This document shows, piece by piece, positions 16,528-24,900 of a stretch of 35,824 nucleotides of DNA. How positions within the stretch are numbered: position 1 is the first letter of the stretch; every line of letters starts with the position of its first letter. The notes under the pieces are model-generated. The model searched no databases, was not told where the DNA came from, and saw only the letters and a program-made list of their open reading frames with translations. The stretch comes from Polyangiaceae bacterium (GTDB taxonomy: Bacteria; Myxococcota_A; Polyangia; Polyangiales; Polyangiaceae), in the NCBI GenBank assembly GCA_016929495.1, contig JAFGIS010000141.1:1-35824 (forward strand), read 5' to 3'. Made by a program: the position numbers and the translations under genes.

Positions 16528-16792
16528 CCCCAGCCCGACGCGTGCGAGCAGCGTCTCGAAGAGATCGCGCAAGGGCCAGAGCTGACTGCCCCTCCTGCGC
16601 CGACGGCTCCTCCGGTTCGCCCGGATAGCGAAAGGCCCACGCGTACACGGTGAGGGCGGCAGCTCGTCTCAGAAGCTCCCCCAGAGTCGCATCGATGGCA
16701 AGGCACTGCTGGCCGGTGGCCAGAAGACCGCGCGCTCCATCAGTGCGTGGCCGAGCACTGGCCCGGATCCAAAGAGGTGTCGGCGGCTTCAT
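16528..16792 (-). pseudogene. decayed HEPN-domain gene
   Basis: The minus-strand frame from the ATG at 16792 begins MKPPTPLWIRASAR, like many HEPN proteins, then jumps to a good HEPN C-terminal half: DATLGELLRRAAALTVYAWA, FRYPGEPEEP and ALALARSLRDAARTRR. The central HAQQAAEKALKALL-type helix expected between them is missing, so the gene looks internally deleted. Its ATG overlaps a TGA (16789-16791) of another short minus frame ending VTPGATGAVVCCGE, an ATGA arrangement that recalls coupled partner/HEPN pairs. The frame runs on into the repeat at 16490, so the 3' end is lost too. The surrounding gene-free region 16793-17028 holds only that possible upstream remnant. Confidence 0.5.
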
Positions 16793-17028
16793 TCGCCGCA
16801 GCAGACCACGGCGCCGGTAGCGCCGGGCGTCACCCGCCTCAGACGATACTGCTGCGGCGGCTCGGGGGCCGGTCGCTCACCGCCGAGTTGCACGACGGCT
16901 CCCCTTGGGCTCGGATGAGCTTTTCGCGCTCCCGACTCCCGGCTCACGGGCGGCTTCGGCTACGGGGGCCTCCGCTTCGTCATGGGCTGTCTACGGAGAC
17001 GAGCGTGACGGTCGTTCTTCCCGGAGGC

Positions 17029-17565
17029 CTACAAAGCCCGACTCTTTCGAATGCGTGACTCGACGCGGTCGATGAGCCTTGCTACTGCCCTGGCAACGCC
17101 CATCTCATTGCCTTGGTAGGCATCCCAGTCGTCCGTGCTGAGATCCACCGGAGCGACGATCGCGCCACTGCGTGCGTCGACGAACGGATACCGGTAGCTG
17201 ACGTCGGACGGGTCCGTGGACGGACACGTCGAGTCGACCTTCCGCAGCAGGGCGGCATTGTCAATCGACTCGAGCTCCGCGTCGACCTGGCGCAGCAATG
17301 CCCACAGGGAGCGCGGCAAATCAGGCTGAGTCCGAAGTCGGCTCAGCGGGTCGTGTCGGTGCAGGAAGAAGCGACCGAAGCTTGCGACGTCGGCAGTCCG
17401 TTCATCCCAGAGAACGAGCCCGAGTGCTTTCATTCCCTTTTCGCATGCCTGCTGGAGCAGGTATCGCCGACGGCATTCTGCGACCCCACTGCCGCGGCTG
17501 ATGCTCGCGTCGAGGTCAGCGCGTGCTTGTCGTACCCACGCCAACAGCTGGGCTGCGTCGGCCAT
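17029..17565 (-). CDS. HEPN-domain protein, probable toxin-type RNase or RNA-binding partner
   Basis: 178 residues. HEPN features: ARADLDAS at 14-21, CRRRYLLQQACEKGMKALGL at 31-50 (the helix-2 motif with the QQACEKGMKAL pattern) and RFFLHRHDPLSRL at 65-77, containing an R-x5-H spacing (R65, H71) compatible with the catalytic R-x4-6-H of HEPN RNases. The C-terminal part has YRYPFVD and a charged helical end. HEPN proteins are commonly toxins or nucleases in defence and toxin-antitoxin modules. The upstream gene stops 3 bp before this start (TAG-GGA-ATG), so the two are surely co-translated. The partner is not an obvious nucleotidyltransferase, which makes the pair atypical. Activity is inferred from the family only. 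Confidence 0.75.
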   Translation of the reverse strand: MADAAQLLAWVRQARADLDASISRGSGVAECRRRYLLQQACEKGMKALGLVLWDERTADVASFGRFFLHRHDPLSRLRTQPDLPRSLWALLRQVDAELESIDNAALLRKVDSTCPSTDPSDVSYRYPFVDARSGAIVAPVDLSTDDWDAYQGNEMGVARAVARLIDRVESRIRKSRAL

Positions 17566-17568
17566 TCC

Positions 17569-17907
17569 CTAGGCGGCCGCCAGCTCAGACGCCAGCTCGA
17601 CGAGCGCGCGTGCATCACCCGAGCGGTCGAGCATGACCTCACCGGATGCCAGCTCCGGGTTGGCGCGGAGCGTGATCTCGAGCGTACGCCGGGTACCTGC
17701 GATGAGCGCGAGGGGGAATCGGAACCGCACGCCAGGGTTGAAGAAGATGGGCTCCTCCGGTGTGTCGTCATCGCGCAGTGTGGGGACAACTTCAACCAGC
17801 CACACGGTCGGTTCGTCTCTGCGGATCCAGACGGCAGCCGCAGCGGGGTCCTCAGCGAGCGCCTCGTGAGTCGCAACGAGCTCAGCGACCTTGCCGCGAG
17901 GAATCAT
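17569..17907 (-). CDS. 112-residue partner of the HEPN protein, unknown family
   Basis: Small soluble protein. Visible parts: an N-terminal helix (IPRGKVAELVATHEALAEDP), beta strands around AVWIRRDEPTVWLVEVVP, a central FNPGVRFRFPLALIAG, and a helical C-terminus (ARALVELASELAAA). It lacks the GS-x-DxD signature of the MNT nucleotidyltransferases that usually pair with HEPN toxins, and shows no ribbon-helix-helix or HTH motif. Because it is encoded immediately upstream of, and coupled to, the HEPN gene, it may be its antitoxin or a specificity subunit. I do not recognise the family. The 241-bp stretch between this gene and the plus-strand antitoxin gene at 18149 shows nothing I can name. Confidence 0.65.
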   Translation of the reverse strand: MIPRGKVAELVATHEALAEDPAAAAVWIRRDEPTVWLVEVVPTLRDDDTPEEPIFFNPGVRFRFPLALIAGTRRTLEITLRANPELASGEVMLDRSGDARALVELASELAAA

Positions 17908-18148
17908 GGCGGAAACCTAGCACGCGCGGGCGTCGGCACCCACGCCCACACCACGCGCTCAGCCCGGCCTCGCGCTCGCCCGTCCGGCACAGTCCGTCGC
18001 CGGCACCTCTCGAGCCCGAGGCCGAGCCCGCCGCGCAGGCGCGTTCGGCTATCGCCCCGACCCGTTCGTCGTCACTGCGCCGCGCTCCATCGGCCCGAAG
18101 GCTCTCCGATTTCGTGACGGGAAGGGCGGAACATGCGACGTTTGGGGC

Positions 18149-18331
18149 GTGGCCACGCCGGACGCTGCCGCGAAGAAGCTGGAAACAACGATGCAGGCGG
18201 AGCTCGAGGAAGAGCTCCGGCAAGCAGAACGAGACTTCGTGCGCGGCGACTTCGTCGACGTCACCGTCGAAGAGCTCGACCGGTGCATTGCGGCGGGAGC
18301 ATGGCCGTGGTCGGACGCATCCTCCGAGTAA
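18149..18331 (+). CDS. antitoxin of a ParE/RelE-type module
   Basis: 60 residues from a GTG at 18149; an ATG at 18191 (MQAELEEELRQ) is an alternative. The sequence is acidic and helical first (QAELEEELRQAERDFVRGDF) and then has DVTVEELDRCIAAGAWPW, the FxxGDFxxVTxEELxxxxxxGxWPW pattern of small antitoxins encoded before ParE/RelE-like toxins. The toxin gene overlaps its end by 31 bp in another frame. It is expected to bind and neutralise the toxin; no DNA-binding domain is obvious in so short a protein. Confidence 0.68.
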   Translation: MATPDAAAKKLETTMQAELEEELRQAERDFVRGDFVDVTVEELDRCIAAGAWPWSDASSE

Positions 18332-18591
18332 GCACGACGTTTCGGCGCACTGTGGAGAGGCTTGGCGTCCGCGCTGGATCGCCGGCGTATCGCGCGGTTT
18401 CGGCGACCGTGCGTGCGCTCGCCTCGGCCGATGTACCCGGCTTCGGCGACTACGAGACGTCGTTCTCTCCCGGACGAGCATACGTGCGCCGTGTCGTCGG
18501 TCACAATCTTTGGATTCTCTATCGATTCGACGACGTCCACGTGCTTATCATGACGGCACGCGGCGAGCCGCCGGTTCCGGCGGACACGTAG
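18301..18591 (+). CDS. ParE/RelE superfamily toxin
   Basis: 96 residues from the ATG at 18301. The fold shows in RILRVSTTFRRTVERLG (N-terminal strand and helix with Arg residues) and in the two central strands YVRRVVGHNLWILYRFDD and VHVLIMTARGEPPVP, the end seen in ParE/RelE-like toxins (the last strand and a basic residue). It could be a ribosome-dependent mRNase or a gyrase poison; the sequence cannot decide. It sits 31 bp inside the antitoxin gene, the usual arrangement for antitoxin-first modules, and is one of several toxin-type loci within 4 kb. Confidence 0.7.
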   Translation: MAVVGRILRVSTTFRRTVERLGVRAGSPAYRAVSATVRALASADVPGFGDYETSFSPGRAYVRRVVGHNLWILYRFDDVHVLIMTARGEPPVPADT

Positions 18592-18633
18592 GTACGCCCG
18601 CGAACGACCCCGAGCACTGCGTTCGGATTGACC

Positions 18634-18816
18634 CTACCCCCCCTTCCTCTTCTCCGTCCCCAGCGTCCTGCACACCGCCGCCCGCACCGTGCTCTTCACC
18701 AGCCTCTCGCGCGTGCGAACCCGCGCGGCCATGGTCGCAGGCAGCGGCAGCCGGTACTCGTCGGCCACCTCCTCGTTGACGCGGTAGCCGAGGTCCTCCA
18801 GCGGCCCGATCGTCAC
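18634..18816 (-). pseudogene. C-terminal fragment of a leishmanolysin-like metallopeptidase gene
   Basis: The minus-strand frame reads GPLEDLGYRVNEEVADEYRL soon after its upstream edge, which resembles the LEDLGYxVNxxAADxYxLP close to the C-terminus of bacterial M8 (leishmanolysin-like) peptidases; a basic tail to EKRKGG follows. The catalytic HExxH part is absent, and the frame's upstream edge is exactly where the plus-strand fragment of another gene begins (18816). It is best read as a gene tail left by recombination. The family call rests on one short motif. Confidence 0.45.
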
Positions 18817-19041
18817 TTTCTGTTCGACGGGTTCTGGTCCCTTCCTGGGACATACGCTGGGAGCTGGTGCCGGCGTTGCGGGCCAGATTGGCGAAGGAGG
18901 CGCCCTTCGTGGCGATCTCGCAATTCAACACCAGCCGATCTGGGGGCCTTCCTTGGAGGGTTCTGGCAGCGCAACCAAGGCCGAGGTCACGACGACCCTG
19001 TCGACGACACGCGTGTGGTTGATGGGGGGCTCGAGTTGTAG
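18816..19041 (+). pseudogene. 3' fragment of a paralog of the Cys-rich outer-membrane protein gene
   Basis: Aligns with 16265-16491, the last 227 bp of the intact gene at 15454-16491, with about 25 substitutions and one 1-base deletion. The matching peptide includes CSTGSGPFLGHTLGAGAGV and TKAEVTTTLSTTRVWLMG. The deletion (GATGGGGGGC against GATGGCGGGGC) shifts the frame just before the end, so the LEL-stop ending is lost. The 5' part of the gene is missing. The differences look paralogous rather than like a fresh duplicate, which means another full family member once existed here. Confidence 0.75.
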
Positions 19042-19107
19042 GCGAGATCCGAGCTATCCTTCGAGCGCGGCGGCTCGGGTGAGCTCTTCGGGTATCGCCG
19101 ATGGCAT

Positions 19108-19134
19108 GGCTCGGGCGGGAGATCGTCCCGAGCC
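19108..19134 (+). repeat. hairpin in the leader of the lysozyme gene
   Basis: GGCTCGGG (19108-19115) and CCCGAGCC (19127-19134) form a perfect 8-bp stem with an 11-base loop, 108 bp ahead of the ATG at 19243. No T-run follows. It may end transcripts from the decayed gene or structure the lysozyme mRNA leader. Confidence 0.35.
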
Positions 19135-19242
19135 GGCGCCGACTTGTCCCGTCGCAATGGCCGCCGTCGATTCTCCTACCACCGGCGACACGAGCATGGT
19201 AGCTACGCGAGAACCCGGGTTCCAAACACGGAGGGAGATCCG

Positions 19243-20088
19243 ATGGCAGAGTTCGTTTCGAGCGTGTTGCCGGAGATGGCAGACAACCTGGAGAAGTGGC
19301 ACGAGTTCAGTGCGCCGCTCGAGGGGCGGGTGTACTCGATGTACTGCGACGTCAAGGGCCTGGTCACCTGCGGTGTCGGGAACCTCATCGATCCGATCTC
19401 GCTGGCCCTGAAGCTGCCCTGGCGTCTGCACGACCACGGTACGACGCCAGCGCCGCAGAATGCTCCCCTTGCTTCCAAGCAGCAGGTCATGGCCGCCTGG
19501 CAGGACCTCAAGGCGAACCAGGACTTCCTGAAGAAGCGACACTGGAAGCTCGCCGCCCAACGCAACAACCTGCGCTTGTCCCAGGCCGACACCGACGCGC
19601 TGGTCAAACAGAAGCTCTTCGACTTCGAGGCTCACATGGAGGCTTGCCATTTCCCGGACTGGCGCAACATGCCCGCGGACGCACAGCTCGGGATCTGCTC
19701 GATGGCCTGGGCTTGCGGCCCCGGCTTTCCCGCAATCTTCAAGGACTTCACCCGCTTCGCCAATCAGCAGGACTGGGTGAACGCAGCGCTGTGCGCCAAG
19801 ATCCGGGAGACGGGAAACCCGGGCGTCGTACCTCGCAACCAACGCAATCAGCTCTGCTTCAGGAATGCGGCGATCGTCGTCGCCAACCACATGGACCGAG
19901 ACGTGCTGCATTGGCCCGAGGAGGCGAAACCTTCCGCGCAGGGTGAGCCGCCGCCCAACCCGACCGCCGAGATCGAGCGCGTCGAGCTGCTCCCCCTCGA
20001 GGTGCCTTGGGCTGCCATCGAGGACGAACGAGCCGAGCACGTGGCTGCGCTCAGCGACTTCGAGGATACGGCGCGCCACGTCTCGTGA
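19243..20088 (+). CDS. T4-type lysozyme-like muramidase (GH24-like)
   Basis: 281 residues. The ATG at 19243 is fixed by the GGAGGGAG site 5 bp before it. Near the N-terminus, APLEGRVYSMYCDVKGLVTC carries E27, D36 and T42, with exactly the E-9-D-6-T spacing of the T4 lysozyme catalytic triad (E11, D20, T26), followed by GVGNLID as in phage lysozymes. The middle (FDFEAHMEACHFPDWRNMP, QLGICSMAWACGPGF) fits the helical lysozyme lobe. It has no signal peptide or membrane segment, so export would need a holin, a type VI system or lysis. No other phage gene lies nearby. It is probably acquired, and may be a cell-wall-targeting effector or a domesticated endolysin. The Pro-rich C-terminus after residue 225 is extra. 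Confidence 0.75.
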   Translation: MAEFVSSVLPEMADNLEKWHEFSAPLEGRVYSMYCDVKGLVTCGVGNLIDPISLALKLPWRLHDHGTTPAPQNAPLASKQQVMAAWQDLKANQDFLKKRHWKLAAQRNNLRLSQADTDALVKQKLFDFEAHMEACHFPDWRNMPADAQLGICSMAWACGPGFPAIFKDFTRFANQQDWVNAALCAKIRETGNPGVVPRNQRNQLCFRNAAIVVANHMDRDVLHWPEEAKPSAQGEPPPNPTAEIERVELLPLEVPWAAIEDERAEHVAALSDFEDTARHVS

Positions 20089-20176
20089 TGCCCGGGGCAT
20101 GGCCGCCCACGGGCACCCGAGCGTGCGAAGCACAACCCAGGCGTCATTTCCAGTGCGCAATTCTGCTCTGCCGCCC

Positions 20177-20204
20177 TTGACGCCCCCTTAACTCGCGCTA
20201 ATGA
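20177..20204 (+). promoter_or_regulatory. candidate promoter for the tetR-RND operon
   Basis: TTGACG (20177-20182), 16-bp spacer, TAATGA (20199-20204), in the least GC-rich part of the 247-bp gap before tetR. It lies about 130 bp ahead of the ATG at 20336, leaving a leader that contains the palindrome at 20286. Confidence 0.3.
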
Positions 20205-20285
20205 ATCGCCGTTCACCGCCCTGACTCGCCACTCAACCTTCTGAACCGGCCCACCTGCCCGCTTCGCGCAGTCTAGCCAAGGTTT

Positions 20286-20302
20286 GACCCTCCGGGGGGG
20301 TC
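20286..20302. promoter_or_regulatory. 17-bp palindrome, candidate TetR operator
   Basis: GACCCTCCGGGGGGGTC is an inverted repeat with 7 of 8 pairs matched around a central G (the remaining pair is T-G). It lies 34 bp ahead of the tetR start codon, where an autoregulating TetR-family repressor of a pump operon usually binds. Size and symmetry fit; binding is inferred. Confidence 0.4.
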
Positions 20303-20335
20303 TGCACGCGAGTCCTGATTGCTCGGCCTATCACG

Positions 20336-21001
20336 ATGGACAAGCGCGAACGTGTCCGCCCCAAGCGCCCGAGCGGGCGCAAGCTTCCGGCCTTGCGCGC
20401 TGCGATGCAGGTGCAGGCCCGTGAAGCCTACCGTGACGCCATCCTCGACGCAGCCGAGCGCGTTCTGGCGAGCGGCCGGTTCGGCGAGGCCAAGGTGGCC
20501 GAGATCGCCGAGCAGGCAGGGGTGTCGGTCGGAACGCTCTACAACTACTTCTCGAGCAAGGAGCACGTGCTTGCCTCGCTGTTCGAGCGCGGGCGCAGTC
20601 AGCTGTTCAGCCTGCTCGAGCCCGAACCGGACGCAGCGTCGCCGATCGAGCGGATCCGGCGGATGTTCGAGCGCACGTTCGGGTTCATCGAGGAGCACGG
20701 ATCGGCGTTCATCACGTACTTGCGCGTCGTGTCCAGAGACGCTCCGGAATACTGCCAGCTCGCGCGCGTTGGCAGTTCCGAGGACCGCGCCCGCTTCTTG
20801 AACCTGATCGAGGAGCTCTTGCGTCGAGGCGTCGAGGACGGCCTGGTCCGAAGCGACATCGAGCCAGGCTCTCTCGCCGTCGGGCTTTTCTCCCTGATGA
20901 ACGGGCAAGTCCACGTCTGGATCCATCGCCCGGAAGCGGGCCTCACATGCCACATATCCACGCTCTTGAAACTCTTCTTCGAAGGAGCAGGTGCAAAGTG
21001 A
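20336..21001 (+). CDS. TetR/AcrR family transcriptional regulator
   Basis: 221 residues. A basic N-terminal extension (RERVRPKRPSGRK) is followed by the TetR HTH at about 35-80: YRDAILDAAERVLASG, then AKVAEIAEQAGVSVGTLYNY and FSSKEHVLASLF. The C-terminal part is the helical ligand and dimer domain. It probably represses the downstream pump genes and its own promoter; a 17-bp palindrome lies 34 bp upstream. The stop overlaps the next start by 4 bp (GTGA, 20998-21001), so regulator and pump are made from one message. A start at a later ATG (20405) would remove most of the basic tail. The inducing ligand is unknown. Confidence 0.9.
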   Translation: MDKRERVRPKRPSGRKLPALRAAMQVQAREAYRDAILDAAERVLASGRFGEAKVAEIAEQAGVSVGTLYNYFSSKEHVLASLFERGRSQLFSLLEPEPDAASPIERIRRMFERTFGFIEEHGSAFITYLRVVSRDAPEYCQLARVGSSEDRARFLNLIEELLRRGVEDGLVRSDIEPGSLAVGLFSLMNGQVHVWIHRPEAGLTCHISTLLKLFFEGAGAK

Positions 21002-21966
21002 AGTCGTCATCGTATTGGTTGGTCTTCGCGCTGCTCGGTTCGCTGCCCCTGTCCTGCAAGCGGAGCGAGGCCGAACCGTTGCCGGCAGCAACCGGCGCCG
21101 AGGCCGCCGCGCTGCCGAGTTTCCCCACGCTGGACGCGTCCGACACGGACTCGACGGCCAACGGAATGCTCACCGCAACGGGCAGCACGTACGCCATCCG
21201 CGAGGCCACCCTGGGCCCGAAGGCGAGCGGAACGCTCGCCAAGGTCTACGTACAGGAGGGTGACACGGTGAAGAAGGGCCAGGTCCTGTTCGCGCTCGAC
21301 GGCTCCGGCGCGGCGCTCGGGGTCCGGCAGGCCGAGGCGGCGCTGAGCGCGGCGACCGTGGGCCTCAGCCGCGCTCAGATGGACTACGACCGGACCAAGG
21401 AGTTGTACGACCGAGGCGTGGTCGCGCCCGCGCTCTATGACCAGGTCAAGATTGGGCTCGACCAGGCCAAGGTGGGACTGTTGCAGGCCAAGGTGGGCCT
21501 CTCGACCGCGCGCAAGATGGCCGGCGACATGGTGGTCGTCTCTCCGCTGTCCGGAATCGTGACGGCCAAGCTCAAGAACACGGGCGAAACCGTGACGATG
21601 ATGCCGCCCACGTCGGTCGTCGTGGTGCAGGACATCTCCAAGATCGAGGTCAAGGTCAAGTTGCCGGAGAACGCGCTCGGGAAGGTGGGCGAGAACGATC
21701 CCATGCGCGTCCGGCTGCCGTCGCTCGACAAGAGCATCGATCTCACGGTCACGCGTGTCAATCCCAGCGTCGACCCGACGATGCGCACCGTCGAGGTCGT
21801 CGGCACGATCGACAACGCGGCGCGCGGGCTCAAGGCGGGCATGCTCGCCGAGGTGAGCTTCCCGAAAACCGCCGCGGCCCAAGGGTCCGGCAGCGCGCCT
21901 GCCGTGACCACGGACGTGACGCGCCCTGACGCGACGTCGGCGACCGAGGCACGGAAGGCACCATGA
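20998..21966 (+). CDS. RND efflux periplasmic adaptor (membrane fusion protein), predicted lipoprotein
   Basis: 322 residues from the GTG at 20998, which overlaps the tetR stop by 4 bp and follows AAGGAG at 20982. This start gives a lipoprotein signal WLVFALLGSLPLSC with Cys at about 20, like AcrA/MexA; the earlier ATG at 20947 would bury it inside tetR. Family features: GPKASGTLAKVYVQEGDTVK (lipoyl half-motif), GQVLFALDGSG, a coiled-coil hairpin from AEAALSAATVGL to KVGLSTARKMAGD, VVVSPLSGIVTAKLKN (second lipoyl half) and a beta-barrel with VKLPENALG. It links the RND pump to the TolC channel. Its stop overlaps the pump's ATG by 4 bp. Confidence 0.9.
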   Translation: MKSSSYWLVFALLGSLPLSCKRSEAEPLPAATGAEAAALPSFPTLDASDTDSTANGMLTATGSTYAIREATLGPKASGTLAKVYVQEGDTVKKGQVLFALDGSGAALGVRQAEAALSAATVGLSRAQMDYDRTKELYDRGVVAPALYDQVKIGLDQAKVGLLQAKVGLSTARKMAGDMVVVSPLSGIVTAKLKNTGETVTMMPPTSVVVVQDISKIEVKVKLPENALGKVGENDPMRVRLPSLDKSIDLTVTRVNPSVDPTMRTVEVVGTIDNAARGLKAGMLAEVSFPKTAAAQGSGSAPAVTTDVTRPDATSATEARKAP

Positions 21967-24900
21967 ATCTCGCAGACGTCTCCATTCGCCGACCCGTCTT
22001 CGCCACGATGCTGATCGCGGCGCTGATGGTGTTTGGTCTCATCAGCTATCCGAAGGTCGGCGTCGACCTGTTTCCTAGCGTCGAGTTTCCGTTCATCACG
22101 GTCACGGTGATCTACCCCGGAAGCGACCCGGAAACGATGGAGCGCGAGGTCGCCGAGCCGATCGAGGAGGCCGTCAACACCCTGGGCGGGATCCGCAGCC
22201 TGCGGTCCATCAACCAGGAAGGCGTCAGCTTCGTGCTCATCGAGTTCGAGCTCGAGGTCAACCAGGACAAAGCGATGCAGGACGTGCGGGACAAGGTGGC
22301 CCGCATCCAGAACGACCTGCCCAAGGCGGCCGAGGCTCCCGTCGTCGACAAGTTCGACATCGGGTCGGCGCCCATCATGACGGTCGCGCTCTCCGGAGAG
22401 CTCGCGCCCCGGGAGATGTTCCGCGTCGCCGACAAGATCGTCAAAGAAGAGCTCCAGCGCGTCAACGGCGTCGGCTCCGTGGAGCTCGTCGGCGGCCGCA
22501 ACCGAGAGATCCACGTCTACCTCGACCCGGACCGTCTGTCTGGCTACGGGCTCTGCGTCGACGACGTCGCCTCCACGATTCGGGCGCAGAACCTCGAGGT
22601 GCCGGCGGGCAGCTACCAGAGCGGCACGCGCGACTTGACCGTGAAGACCAAGGGGCAAGTCGAATCGGCCCAGCAGATCGCCGAGCTGTTGCTGCCGGGC
22701 GCCCGGGGCATGGTCCGGGTCAGGGACGTCGCCCAGGTCGTCGACGGCATCGAGGACGCCGAGTCGGCCTCTTTCCTCGACGGGGAACCGGCGGTTTCGC
22801 TCTCGATCAAGAAGCAGACCGGGGCGAACACGGTGGCCGTGGCCGAGGCCGTCAAGAAGTCCGTGGCGAGCCTGTTGCCTCGGGTCGAGAAGGCCGGCGC
22901 CAGGCTCACGATCGCCAACGATACGTCCGACTACATCGAACGCACGATCAAGGACGTTCAGTTCGACATCCTGTTCGGGGCCGCCCTGGCTGTTCTGGTC
23001 ATCTTCCTGTTCCTGGTGAACGTGCGCGCCACCCTCATCAGCGCCATCGCGATCCCCACGAGCCTCGTTGCGACGTTCGCGTTCATCAAGGTCGCGGGCT
23101 TCACGTTCAACCAGATGACCATGTTGGCGATGTCGCTCGCGATCGGTATTCTGGTCGACGACGCCATCGTGGTGATGGAGAACATCCACCGTCACCTCGA
23201 AATGGGCAAACCCTCGATGAAGGCAGCCTCGGAGGCGACCGCCGAGATCTTCCTCGCGGTGCTCGCGATGACTTCGACGATCCTCGCGGTGTTCGTGCCC
23301 GTCGCGATCATGAAGGGCATCGTCGGGCGGTTCTTCGTCCAGTTCGGTTTGACGGTGAGTTTTGCCGTGGCGATGAGCATGCTCGTCTCCTTCACGCTCA
23401 CGCCCATGATGTCGTCGCGCCTGTTGGCGTTGACGCACGAAGAGAACAGGCTCGCGCAGTGGGTCGACCGCGGGATGTCCGCGCTCGAGCGCGTCTATGG
23501 CACGATCATCGGCTGGTCTCTGCGTTACCGGCTCACGACCATGGGCGTGGCGGTCGCCGCGTTCGTGGCCTCGGGCGCCCTGGTGTCGCGCGTCAAGACG
23601 GAGTTCTTCCCAGCCGAGGATCGCAGCCTGTTCTCGATCAACGTGGAGCTGCCGACCGGGACTGCACTGGAGACGACGAGCGCAGCCGCTGAGGCGATCG
23701 CGGCCGACCTGCGCAGGCACATCCCCGGCATCAAGCATGCGCTCACCACGGTCTCGGGTGGCACCCAGGGACAGGACAACGAAGCGACGATCCGCGTCAC
23801 GCTGGTGGACACGAAGCACCGCAAGCACAGCCAGCAGCAGATCATGAACTGGGCACGCGCGCGCTACGGCAAGATCCCCGACGTCACGACGACCGTACAG
23901 GAGGCCGGCATCATCGAGGGCGGCGGTCACGCGCAGCCGGTCCAGTACCTGGTCATGGGCGACAAGATGGACGAGCTGATTGCGGTCAGCGACCACCTCA
24001 AACAGAAACTGGAGCATCGCAAGGGATTCGTCGACGTCGAGACGAGCTACCGGGGCGGCAAGCCGGAGATCGATATCGAGGTGGACCGCGAACGTGCCGC
24101 GGCGCTCGGTGTTCCGGTCGCGAGCATCGCGAGCACGATCCGGACGTTGCTCGCCGGTGACGCCGTCAGCGACCTGAAGTCGGGCGCCGACGCGTACGAT
24201 ATCACCCTGCAGCTGCCGCCGGACGAGCGGTCTCGCATCGCAAGCCTGTCGGGACTCAAGGTGCGGTCGGTCACCGGACAGGTCGTGGATCTGTCGAACG
24301 TGGTCCGGGTGAAGCGCACCTCCGGCCCCAACAAGATCGAGCGAATGAACCGGCAGCGACAGATCACGCTGTTCGCGAATCTGGATGGGCTCGTCTTGGG
24401 GGAGGCGAAGGGCATCGTGGACCGGGAAGCCGCCCAGGTCGTCCCTCCGGACGTGAATACCCGGCACGAGGGGATGGGACGCATCATGACCGAGTCGTTC
24501 GGCTACATGTTCGAGGCGCTGATCCTAGCGGTCGTGCTCGTCTACATGATTCTGGCGGCGCAGTTCAACAGCTTCAGTCAGCCCATCACCGTGATGATGT
24601 CGTTGCCCCTGTCGGTGATCGGTGCGTTCGGTGCCCTCTATCTCAGCGGCATGACGCTGAGCATGATGAGCATGATCGGCATCATCATGCTGATGGGCAT
24701 CGTGACCAAGAACGCCATTCTGCTCGTCGACTTCGCCAATCAGCAACGCGAACGCGGCGCCGACATGTTCGAGGCTCTGATCACCGCCGGCAAGCTGCGG
24801 CTCCGGCCCATTCTGATGACCAGCGTGGCCATGATCTTTGGCATGCTGCCCGTGGCGCTGGCACTCGGCGAGGGCGGCGCCATGCGTGCACCCATGGGCG

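Noticed and set aside
19054..20160. 368-residue minus-strand open frame
   Set aside because: Antisense to the lysozyme gene, whose catalytic triad and ribosome-binding site settle the strand.
21435..24467. 1010-residue minus-strand open frame
   Set aside because: It is a mirror of the RND pump gene; its His/Asp/Arg-rich composition is the expected antisense of GC-rich codons, with no domain.
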